A DNA stretch of 49,465 nucleotides, from positions 1 through 49,465 of the forward strand of contig CAJUPU010000019.1 in assembly GCA_910588495.1 (NCBI GenBank), written 5' to 3'. A model generated the notes under the pieces. It searched no databases, was not told where the DNA came from, and saw only the letters and a list, made by a program, of their open reading frames with translations. This document shows positions 22,045 to 29,120 of this stretch, one piece after another (position 1 is the first letter of the stretch; the number at the start of each line of letters is the position of its first letter). The stretch comes from an uncultured Oscillospiraceae bacterium. GTDB taxonomy: Bacteria > Bacillota > Clostridia > Oscillospirales > Oscillospiraceae. A program made the position numbers and the translations under genes.

Positions 22045-24837
22045 TTACTCCCCCAGCACCTTCGCGCAGCGATCGCACAGCTCCGCGTGATGGCCGGGCG
22101 TGCCGATGTGCCCGTCGTGGTTCCAGCATCGGGGGCACTTGGGGGCGTCGCTGAGGAGCACCGAAACCTCCATGCCGGGAGCCTCGGCCTTTTGCAGCGT
22201 CACCTTGGAGACGATGAACAAGCTCGCCAGCTCCTCCTCGCTGAACCCCAGCGTCATCTTGCCCCCGGCGGCGAAGGTGTCGCCGTTCGCGCTCAGATGG
22301 GAGATGACCACCTCCGCGTCCTGGTTCTTCTTGATCCCCTTCTCCCTGGAATTCTCCAGCGCCTGGTTCACCATATCCCGCAATTGCAGCAGATCGTGCC
22401 AGCGCTCCGCGTCCTTCTCGTCCAGGGCCAGGGCCGGGTCGTAGTCCGGGAGGTCGTTGAACAGCACGCACTCGGGATCGTCCCCGGCCTTGTGGGGCAT
22501 GGCGGCCCAGATCTCCTGGCTGGTGAAGGCCAGGATGGGGGCCAGCATCCGGGTCATGCCGTCCAGGATCAGGTACAGGGCGGACTGGGCGGAGGCGCGG
22601 CCCGCGTCATCCCCGCAGTACAGCCGGTCCTTGATGATGTCCAGGTAGAAGTTGGACATCTCCACCACGCAGAAGTTATAGACGGCCCGGTACACCGTGT
22701 GGAACTCATAGGCGTCGTACCCCGCCCGGACGGCCTTCACCAGGTCGTTGAAGGCGGCGGCCGCCCACTTGTCCAGGTCCAGCATGTCCTTCACCGCCAC
22801 CGCCTTGTCCGCTTCGAAGCCGTCCAGATTGCCCAGCATATACCGGGCGGTGTTGCGGATCTTCAGGTACGCCTGGGACAGCTGCTTCATGATCTCCTTG
22901 GAGATGCGCATATCCTGGGTGTAGTCGGCGGAGGACACCCACAGCCGGAGCATGTCCGCGCCGTAGTCCTTGATGATCTCCTCCGGGGGCATGGCGTTGC
23001 CCAGGGATTTGTGCATGGCCTTGCCCTCGCCGTCCACCGTCCAGCCGTGGGTGACGATCTGCTTGTAAGGGGCCGCGCCGTTACAGGCGATGGAGGTGAG
23101 CATGGAGGACTGGAACCAGCCCCGGTACTGGTCGCCCCCCTCCAGGTACACGTCGGCGGGGTACTGGAGGTTGGCGCGCTGGTCGGCCACGGCGGCCCAG
23201 GTGGAGCCGGAGTCGAACCACACGTCCATGATGTCGTTCTCCTTGGAGAAGTGGGCCTTGCCGCACTTGGGGCACGCGAAACCGGCGGGGATCAGTTCGT
23301 CGGCGGTCTTTTCGAACCAGATGTTGGAGCCGTGCTCCCGGAACAGGCCCGCCACGTGGGCGATGGTGTCCGGGGTGACGATGGCCTCCCCGCAGTCGTC
23401 GCAGTAGAACACCGGGATGGGCACGCCCCACACCCGCTGGCGGGAGATGCACCAGTCGTTTCGTTCGGTGATCATGGACACCATGCGGTCCTTGCCCCAG
23501 GCGGGGTGCCAGGAGATGGCGTCGCAGGACTGGACGGCCTGGTCCTTGATGGCGTCCACGGAGCAGAACCACTGCTCGGTGGCCCGGTAGATGATGGGGT
23601 GCTTGCACCGCCAGCAGTGGGGGTAGGAGTGGGTGATCTGGGCTTTGGCCAGCAGGAAGCCCTCGTTCTCCAGGTCGGCCACCACCTGGTCGTTCCCCTT
23701 AGCGTAGAACTGGCCGTTATACCGGGCGTCGGTCATGACCCCCTTGGCGTTGACGGGGACGGGCACGCCGATGTGGGTCAGCCCCGCGTCGTCGTACCGC
23801 TTGCACACGTCGAAGTCCTCCGCGCCGAAGCCGGGGGCGGTGTGGACGCAGCCGGTGCCCGCGTCCAGGGTGACGTGATCGCCGTTGAGGATCACGCTGT
23901 CCTGGTCCAGCAGGGGGTGCTTGGCCACCATGAGCTCCAGATCGGAGCCTTTCAGCGTGACCAGGATCTTGCACGCGTCAAAGTCGAGGCCCGCCTGTTT
24001 GCACACCCCTTCGGCCAGCTCCTTGGCCATGATATACACCTCTCCGCTGGGGGCCTGGAGGAGCACGTAATCGAACGCGGCGTTCAGGGAGATGGCGGTG
24101 TTGCCGGGGAGGGTCCAGGGGGTGGTGGTCCAGATCACGAAGAACAGCTTGCTAAGGTCGCAGTACTGCCCCAGCTTGCCCTTGTCGTCCTTCACCGGGA
24201 ACTTGACGAAGATGGTGGTGCAGGGGTCGTCCTGGTAGTCGATCTCCGCCTCGGCCAGGGCGGTCTGGTCGTGGGGGCACCAGTAGACGGACTTCATGCC
24301 CTTGTAGATCAGGCCCTTTTCCGCCATCTTGCCGAACACTTCGATCTGCTTGGCCTCGAACTCGGGCAGCAGGGTGATATAGGGGTCCTCCCACTCGCCC
24401 AGCACCCCCAGGCGCTGGAACTGCTCCGTCATGCGGCCCACGTACTGGGTGGCAAACTCCCGGCACTTGTCCCGGAACTCGGGGACGGACATCTCCTCCC
24501 GCTTGACGCCCTTGTCCTTCAGCACGGCGGTCTCGATGGGCAGGCCGTGGGTGTCCCAGCCGGGGACGTAGGGGGCGCAGCAGCCGGTCATGTTCTTGTA
24601 CTTGACGATGATGTCCTTGAGGATCTTGTTCATGGCGGTGCCGATGTGGATATTGCCGTTGGCGTAGGGGGGGCCGTCGTGGAGGACGAACCGGGGCTTG
24701 CCCGCGTTCTTGTCCATCAGCTTGTGGTAGGTGATCTTGGCCCAGTCGGGGTTGAGCAGCTCGGGCTCCCGCTTGGGCAGGCCCGCCCGCATGGGGAAGT
24801 CGGTCTGGGGCAGGTGTACGGTCTTGTTGTAGTCCAT
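22045..24837 (-). CDS. ileS: Isoleucyl-tRNA synthetase
   Basis: A 930-residue class I aminoacyl-tRNA synthetase. The HIGH signature is HIGT at 64-67 in PPYANGNIHIGTA. The KMSKS loop is a variant, KAMHKSLGN, near residue 605. An editing CP1 insertion is present, as well as the anticodon-binding domain and a C-terminal zinc knuckle with two CxxC pairs in the last 30 residues. GGAGGAATT precedes the ATG. It is co-directional with the XRE gene 31 bp upstream. An isoleucine T-box leader lies further upstream at 25417-25728, separated from ileS by about 580 bp of other genes. Confidence 0.97.
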   Translation of the reverse strand: MDYNKTVHLPQTDFPMRAGLPKREPELLNPDWAKITYHKLMDKNAGKPRFVLHDGPPYANGNIHIGTAMNKILKDIIVKYKNMTGCCAPYVPGWDTHGLPIETAVLKDKGVKREEMSVPEFRDKCREFATQYVGRMTEQFQRLGVLGEWEDPYITLLPEFEAKQIEVFGKMAEKGLIYKGMKSVYWCPHDQTALAEAEIDYQDDPCTTIFVKFPVKDDKGKLGQYCDLSKLFFVIWTTTPWTLPGNTAISLNAAFDYVLLQAPSGEVYIMAKELAEGVCKQAGLDFDACKILVTLKGSDLELMVAKHPLLDQDSVILNGDHVTLDAGTGCVHTAPGFGAEDFDVCKRYDDAGLTHIGVPVPVNAKGVMTDARYNGQFYAKGNDQVVADLENEGFLLAKAQITHSYPHCWRCKHPIIYRATEQWFCSVDAIKDQAVQSCDAISWHPAWGKDRMVSMITERNDWCISRQRVWGVPIPVFYCDDCGEAIVTPDTIAHVAGLFREHGSNIWFEKTADELIPAGFACPKCGKAHFSKENDIMDVWFDSGSTWAAVADQRANLQYPADVYLEGGDQYRGWFQSSMLTSIACNGAAPYKQIVTHGWTVDGEGKAMHKSLGNAMPPEEIIKDYGADMLRLWVSSADYTQDMRISKEIMKQLSQAYLKIRNTARYMLGNLDGFEADKAVAVKDMLDLDKWAAAAFNDLVKAVRAGYDAYEFHTVYRAVYNFCVVEMSNFYLDIIKDRLYCGDDAGRASAQSALYLILDGMTRMLAPILAFTSQEIWAAMPHKAGDDPECVLFNDLPDYDPALALDEKDAERWHDLLQLRDMVNQALENSREKGIKKNQDAEVVISHLSANGDTFAAGGKMTLGFSEEELASLFIVSKVTLQKAEAPGMEVSVLLSDAPKCPRCWNHDGHIGTPGHHAELCDRCAKVLGE

Positions 24838-24868
24838 TTGGAATTCCTCCTAAGTTAAATTGGTGATC

Positions 24869-25078
24869 TTATTTGCGGCGGTCGCGCCGGCCCAGCAAAT
24901 AATCGACGCTGACATTGTAATAGTCCGCAATATTCTCAAGCACAGAAGCAGTTGGCTCCCGTTTTCCCTGCTCATATCTGCAATATGCGCTCAAAGACAA
25001 CCTCAAGGCCGCAGCAATGTCCTCCTGCCTAAGATTTCTTTCCGTCCTGAGTTCCTTTAGGCGCTCCGGCAATTTCAT
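24869..25078 (-). CDS. XRE-family HTH regulator
   Basis: A 69-residue single-domain helix-turn-helix protein of the Cro/CI type. The HTH core runs from LKELRTERNLRQEDIAAAL to the IADYYNVSVDYLLGRRD ending seen in many small Firmicute regulators. It is divergent from the 85-residue gene at 25160. The intergenic gap carries a palindrome overlapping a consensus promoter, so it probably represses that promoter. It lies directly upstream of ileS and may be co-transcribed with it. Confidence 0.88.
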   Translation of the reverse strand: MKLPERLKELRTERNLRQEDIAAALRLSLSAYCRYEQGKREPTASVLENIADYYNVSVDYLLGRRDRRK

Positions 25079-25090
25079 TGAAACACCCCC

Positions 25091-25139
25091 TTGACAAGCA
25101 CGTTCGGAATAGTTATAATACTATTCCAGACGGAATAGT
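25091..25139 (+). promoter_or_regulatory. Consensus promoter with embedded operator
   Basis: TTGACA (25091-25096), exactly 17 bp, then TATAAT (25114-25119): a perfect sigma-A promoter for the gene at 25160. The -10 box is the centre of a perfect inverted repeat, GGAATAGT (25106-25113) and ACTATTCC (25120-25127). A third GGAATAGT half-site follows at 25132-25139. A protein bound there would block the promoter. The divergent XRE gene is the obvious candidate. Confidence 0.8.
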
Positions 25140-25159
25140 TGAGAGGAGCTGGCAATAGA

Positions 25160-25417
25160 ATGGACGATATATTCGATATGCTGGTGCAGGAGATCGAGCG
25201 GGGCGCGTTCCCCTATTTTTTCGCGCGGGGGGAGTACCGCCGAAGCCAGCAGAGCGCATTAGAGCATTATCAATGGCTGGAGGAGCATTTGGGCGACGAG
25301 GAAAAAGCCCATTTGGAGCAGGCCCGTGCGGCGGACGTGTCTATGGATACCTTGGAGCGGGAGGCTATGACGCGAGTTGCCCTTGCTGTGGGCATCCGCC
25401 TGACCCTTCCGTCCTAA
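25160..25417 (+). CDS. Small protein, DUF6809-like
   Basis: An 85-residue, mostly helical protein (MDDIFDMLVQEIERGAFPYFF at the start, given here in part: MDDIFDMLVQEIERG). Its length and pattern, including a YRRS segment, a central acidic helix pair and a hydrophobic C-terminal helix, resemble the DUF6809 family often found beside XRE regulators in accessory regions; this is from memory and tentative. The ATG at 25160 has AGAGGAG about 11 nt upstream. Transcription is driven by the operator-bearing promoter. Its stop codon touches the T tract of the convergent T-box terminator. Confidence 0.6.
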   Translation: MDDIFDMLVQEIERGAFPYFFARGEYRRSQQSALEHYQWLEEHLGDEEKAHLEQARAADVSMDTLEREAMTRVALAVGIRLTLPS

Positions 25418-25728
25418 AACAAAAACGCCCCTGTCCCCAAATGGAGACAAAGGCGGTAGAAAAACCTCTGCGGTACCACTCCAATTCCGTAAAAACGCAT
25501 CGCGAACAGGCGAAGCGTGACAATACGGCACTCGTGCGCGCTGTAACGGGCACACCCGGCGGAGCCTACTGGCGTAAAGCGTTGGGTCCGCGGCTCCCAG
25601 GGGATCTTCGCCGGGTCCGCCCCGCCGCCCTCGCACCAAAGGGGCGGCTCTCTGAGAGGCAGCCTTTCCGGCTACTCGTCCTGTTCAAAGCCTTGCGATA
25701 TAGCGCCCGCCCCACGGAGGCGGACGCT
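25417..25728 (-). promoter_or_regulatory. T-box riboswitch, isoleucine specifier
   Basis: Minus-strand leader. The T-box core AGTGGTACCGCAG lies at about 25468-25483. Stem I contains GGACGAGTA and CAGAGAGCC, and the specifier region reads GAAGATCCCCTGGG with ATC (plus-strand 25603-25605), an isoleucine codon. An intrinsic terminator with a T-rich tail ends at about 25417. Uncharged tRNA-Ile would favour antitermination. The regulated gene is expected to be ileS, but an XRE gene and a convergent small gene lie in between. The segment 25501-25523 is identical to the tail of the hairpin repeats at 28.2 and 47.2 kb. Confidence 0.88.
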
Positions 25729-25732
25729 ATTT

Positions 25733-25761
25733 ATATTATAGGCGCGAGGGGGATTTGTCAA
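25733..25761 (-). promoter_or_regulatory. Promoter of the T-box leader
   Basis: TTGACA (25756-25761) and an AT-rich TATAATATAAAT stretch on the minus strand. A TATAAT match gives a 15-bp spacer and TAATAT gives 17 bp. Confidence 0.65.
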
Positions 25762-25879
25762 CCATTTTCCCGGGAAAAGTTTCACAAAAAACGCAGTCCT
25801 CCCGTTCCGCGCCGCCGATGGCCGCCCCGGCAGGGACGGCCCGCCGCTCAGGCGCGGGTGGTGGACCCCGCCCGCCTGT

Positions 25880-26106
25880 CAGTGTCCAGATACCGGCGGC
25901 AGCGCAAATGAGGGGCGCCCGCGTCGAAAGCCCCACGCGCCGGAAGGTCTGCACCCACGTTTCCTATCGGGCTCTCCCGTAAACAGGGCGTCCTTAGGGG
26001 GAAACCCGCCTGAGGACATGGCCCGATCTTTGGGCCTTGTCCGACGGGGCGGGATGCCCCCTAAGCATTCTCTTTGGGCACTTTCTCTCATGTGAGAGAA
26101 AGTGCC
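25880..26106 (+). repeat. Dispersed structured repeat, copy 2
   Basis: Second copy of the repeat at 21728-21949, in direct orientation. The stems CTTAGGGGG (25993-26001) and CCCCCTAAG (26057-26065) and the 14-bp terminal palindrome (26077-26106) are conserved. It lies between the T-box promoter and the end of prmA, so the two copies bracket the whole ileS locus. Confidence 0.85.
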
Positions 26107-26127
26107 GCTCCCGGGGGACAGGACCCT

Positions 26128-27072
26128 TCACCCCCGCACAGCCTGGAAGGCGTGCCACCCGCCCCGCTCCAAATGCTTTGTGACCGTAAAGCCGTTTTGC
26201 TCCAGGGCGGCCTTGACCTCCTCCTGCCTTCCCTCGATGACGCCGGAGGTGAGGAATGCCCCGTCCGGCGCCATGAGCTCCCCGGCTTTCGCCGACAGGG
26301 GAATGATGACGTCGGCCACGATGTTGGCCAGCACCACCCGGTTCTGCCCCGGCCCCAGCTTTGCCGCCAGCTTCTTGTCGGTCAGCACGTCCCCGGCGTA
26401 CACGCTGAGCCGGTCCGGGCCGATGCCGTTGAGGGCGGCGTTCTCGAAGGCCACGTCCGCCGCCATGGGGTCGATGTCCACCCCCACCGCCCGGGAGGCC
26501 CCCAGGGCCAGGGCGGCGATGGCCAGTATCCCCGACCCGCAGCCCAGGTCCAGCACCTGTCCGCCGGGGCTCAGCGCCTGCTCCAGCAGCTCCAGGCACA
26601 GCTGGGTGGTGGGGTGGGCCCCGGTGCCGAAGGTGAGGCCGGGGTCCAGGTACAGGGGGACCCGGCCCTCCGGCACCCCCTGCTCCCGCATCCAGTGGGG
26701 GACGATGTACACCCGCTTCCCCACCGGGATGGGCCGGTAGTACTTCTGCCAGGAGGTGGCCCAGTCCTCCTCCCGGATGGAAACGATCTGGGGCTCGTGG
26801 TCCTCCAGCCCCGCCAGATACCGGCGCAGCTGCCTTTGCCCGTCCTCATCATCGGGGACGTAGAACTTCACCCGGCTGGCCCCCTTCATGCGCCGGGCCA
26901 GATCCTCGTCCACATAGTCCCAGTATTGGCGGTTCTGCTCTAAAAAGCGGAGGAAATCCCCCTCTTCCTCCACCACCAGCCCGGCCATGCCGTTGGCGGT
27001 GAGGATGTCGCACACCCGCTCCAGCCGGTCCGCCGGGACGGGGAGGGTCACTTCCAGCCATCTATCGTCCAT
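26128..27072 (-). CDS. prmA: Ribosomal protein L11 methyltransferase
   Basis: A 314-residue SAM-dependent methyltransferase that methylates L11. The N-terminal substrate-recognition domain is followed by the family signature LTFGTGAHPTTQLCLE, SAM motif I (LDLGCGSGILAIAA) and motif IV (VLANIVADVI). The length is normal for PrmA. The gene stands alone, with the 220-bp repeat downstream and a hairpin repeat upstream. Confidence 0.96.
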   Translation of the reverse strand: MDDRWLEVTLPVPADRLERVCDILTANGMAGLVVEEEGDFLRFLEQNRQYWDYVDEDLARRMKGASRVKFYVPDDEDGQRQLRRYLAGLEDHEPQIVSIREEDWATSWQKYYRPIPVGKRVYIVPHWMREQGVPEGRVPLYLDPGLTFGTGAHPTTQLCLELLEQALSPGGQVLDLGCGSGILAIAALALGASRAVGVDIDPMAADVAFENAALNGIGPDRLSVYAGDVLTDKKLAAKLGPGQNRVVLANIVADVIIPLSAKAGELMAPDGAFLTSGVIEGRQEEVKAALEQNGFTVTKHLERGGWHAFQAVRG

Positions 27073-27092
27073 ACGATCGCCCCCATGTACCT

Positions 27093-27222
27093 ACGCTCCG
27101 CGGACGGCTGGACGCTCGGTCGCTTTCACTGCGTCTCGGATAAAAAACGGCTCTGCTTCGCAGACCCTGGTTTTTTATCCTCGCTCCGCTCCAAGCTCCC
27201 TCGCAGCCGCCCGCTCCGCGCA
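27093..27222 (-). repeat. Intergenic hairpin repeat, locus A
   Basis: A member of the roughly 135-bp family. On the minus strand it has GGAGCTTGGAGCGGAGCGAG, a stem of GGATAAAAAAC (paired with GTTTTTTATCC; plus-strand arms 27138-27148 and 27170-27180), then CGCAGTGAAAGCGACCGAGC. It starts 1-2 bases after the stop codon of the 104-residue gene. Confidence 0.8.
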
Positions 27223-27223
27223 T

Positions 27224-27538
27224 TTATTTTACCTTGATCTGCTTCACGCTGTCCAGCCGGATCAGCTTCTCGCATTCGTTCTTTTTTCCCTCGTTGGCCA
27301 GCACCAGCGCCCAGTCCTCGTCGGCGTCCAGCACCCTGCACACCTTGCCCATCATGTCGCCGTCGCTGGTCTCCAGCGTCAGCTCCACCGTCCGGCCAAC
27401 CTGCTTGCGCACCTGCTCCCCCAGCCCCGCCGTCCCGCCGGGGCGGATCCCGTTTTCCCGCAGGACCCGTTCCAGCCGCTTGACCTTCTCGTACAGGAAA
27501 ATGATCCCGATGAAGGCGAACATCCCAAAGTATTCCAT
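27224..27538 (-). CDS. Small membrane-anchored protein with Sm/SH3-like C-terminal domain
   Basis: A 104-residue protein with no assigned family. A hydrophobic segment at residues 3-16 is probably a membrane anchor, followed by a short basic/coiled helix (17-30) and a compact beta-rich domain (48-104). That domain aligns with the C-terminal part of the neighbouring XRE protein: shared GR, V, LT, then C, D, D, WA, V, KK, LI and I positions in the same order. It is 13 bp downstream of that gene on the same strand, so the two are probably co-expressed and may interact. Confidence 0.7.
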   Translation of the reverse strand: MEYFGMFAFIGIIFLYEKVKRLERVLRENGIRPGGTAGLGEQVRKQVGRTVELTLETSDGDMMGKVCRVLDADEDWALVLANEGKKNECEKLIRLDSVKQIKVK

Positions 27539-27551
27539 CGTCCGCCCCTCC

Positions 27552-28034
27552 TCAGTTCAGCTCCAGGGGGGAGCGCTTCGCCGCCTCCCCGTCCTTGAGA
27601 AAGGTGATGGTGCTGATGGCGGACAGGGGGATCAGCCGGACCTCGTTTTTCTGGGGCTTCTTCTGGTTGACCACCACTTCCACGTTGGCCCAGGCCCCGT
27701 CGAAGTCCCGGATCACACACCACTCGTGGACGACGGGCATCCCGTCGCCCTCATAGAAGGTGAGCTTCACCCGCCTGCCCTGGGCCTGTTCCAGCAGCCG
27801 GGTCACCGGCGGCTTCACCGGGTTCCCCTTCTCGTCCACCCCGTCCTGAAGGAGGTAGTCGCAGCTCACCTCCAGGATCTGGGCCATGCGCACGATCTTG
27901 TCCGTCTCCGGATAGGCCGCGCCGGACTCCCAGCGGCTCACCGCCTGCCGGGTCACGTCCAGCCTCTCCGCCAGCTGCTCCTGGGTCAGGTTCTTGGCCC
28001 TGCGGGCCTCCGCCAGTTTGTTTGCTAAACTCAT
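27552..28034 (-). CDS. XRE HTH regulator with C-terminal beta domain
   Basis: A 160-residue protein. A classical Cro/CI HTH occupies residues 1-62 (LTQEQLAERLDVTRQAVSRW), with a linker to about 85 and a beta-rich domain at 86-147 that is homologous to the C-terminus of the 104-residue neighbour. The second ATG of an ATGATG pair is chosen for its spacing to GAGGTG. A repressor whose partner is a membrane-bound homologue of its sensor domain is a reasonable model; no ligand is known. Confidence 0.85.
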   Translation of the reverse strand: MSLANKLAEARRAKNLTQEQLAERLDVTRQAVSRWESGAAYPETDKIVRMAQILEVSCDYLLQDGVDEKGNPVKPPVTRLLEQAQGRRVKLTFYEGDGMPVVHEWCVIRDFDGAWANVEVVVNQKKPQKNEVRLIPLSAISTITFLKDGEAAKRSPLELN

Positions 28035-28130
28035 CATATCACCTCGTCGATCGGATGCCCCCAGCATACCATGACCGCCCGGTTTGAACAGCGTTTTGCC
28101 GTTTCCAAATGTAACTTTTCAGTTGCATAG

Positions 28131-28287
28131 AAGCGCGGAGCCGTCGTGAGCAGCGCGGATGGACCGGAGTGAGGGCAAAAGCCCAAGAAGGGCCAACGGC
28201 ACGGATGGGTTTTGCCCGAATCGGAGGGAAGCCGCGCGTCGCGAACAGGCGAAGCGTGACAACAAAAGCGCGGAGCCGTCGTGAGCA
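28131..28287 (+). repeat. Intergenic hairpin repeat, locus B
   Basis: The unit contains the stem GGGCAAAA (28173-28180) and TTTTGCCC (28210-28217) and the tail CGCGAACAGGCGAAGCGTGAC. It is flanked by direct copies of AGCGCGGAGCCGTCGTGAG at 28132 and 28266, a period of 134 bp. The right copy ends a few bases from the gatD stop codon. Confidence 0.85.
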
Positions 28288-28293
28288 GAGCAG

Positions 28294-29034
28294 TCAGTTC
28301 CCCGCCCGGGCGGTGAGCTCCCTCAGCGTTACCTCATACGCCTCCCGCTCGTAGGGCAGGACGGGGAGCGCTTCGGGCAGCTCCCACCCCTTGGCCGCAA
28401 AGATGCGCCGGATCAGGAAGTCGGTGAAGTCCGGATTCTTTACCAAAATGGGGCCGGTGAGGTGGGTGGCGAACACATTGCCCTTCACATAGCCCTCCGC
28501 TCCCTTTTCCCGTTGGTTGCCCATGCCCAGGGAGAGCCGTTCAAACAGGGGGCTGTCGTCCCCGCCGTCGGCCATGAAGGTGCGGGAGCACTTGTTCATG
28601 AACCCCACCACCGGGCTGTCCCACAGGGCGGTGTGGGCGATCGCGTCCCCGGGGTCCCGCCGGTCCTCTTCCTCCGTCAGAAAACCCGCAAGACCCAGGG
28701 CGGGCTGCCTTCCGTCCGCGCCGGGCACGGAGCCGCCCAGCAGCTCCATGGCGTTGCCGGTGAACAGCAGGACGGCCCCCCGGTCGATGGCGGCCTTCAG
28801 CCCCTCCTTGTGGGGAAGCAGGGCGGCCAGGGCCGCCTTCTGGGTGCGCTCGGTGCCCGCGCCCATGTAGATGAAGTCCCCGTGCTCAAAGTCCGGCGCG
28901 TCCTCGAACAGGGCGGCGTCCACCGTGACGGACACCCCCATGGCCTCCAGATGCCGCCGGAGCACCGCCACGTTGGCGTACTCGCCGTACAGGGACATAC
29001 AGTCCGGGTATAGATGCAGGATCTTCAATTCCAT
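28294..29034 (-). CDS. gatD: GatD-like amidotransferase subunit (active site altered)
   Basis: A 246-residue class I glutamine amidotransferase-like protein of the CobB/CobQ type, partner of MurT in amidating the D-glutamate of lipid II. The fold signatures are present, but the expected nucleophile motif (C-G-G-Y-Q-LLG type) reads LFTGNAMELLGG, with Thr at the cysteine position. The catalytic-histidine motif (TYLHGPLL type) reads ATHLTGPIL, with Thr in place of His. The only cysteines, in YPDCM and NKCSR, are elsewhere. It follows murT by 86 bp. It may use ammonia differently or be a non-catalytic partner. Confidence 0.85.
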   Translation of the reverse strand: MELKILHLYPDCMSLYGEYANVAVLRRHLEAMGVSVTVDAALFEDAPDFEHGDFIYMGAGTERTQKAALAALLPHKEGLKAAIDRGAVLLFTGNAMELLGGSVPGADGRQPALGLAGFLTEEEDRRDPGDAIAHTALWDSPVVGFMNKCSRTFMADGGDDSPLFERLSLGMGNQREKGAEGYVKGNVFATHLTGPILVKNPDFTDFLIRRIFAAKGWELPEALPVLPYEREAYEVTLRELTARAGN

Positions 29035-29120
29035 ATTCTATCCTTCCTCACCATCAAAACACGTTTCGTCACTGTGCGCAAAGCCTCAGATCACGGCCGC
29101 TTTTGCAAAGGAGTGGCCCG

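Noticed and set aside
21836..22471. A 211-codon minus frame across the end of ileS and the TIR element
   Set aside because: It is out of frame with ileS and covers the structured repeat; no motif or start signal.
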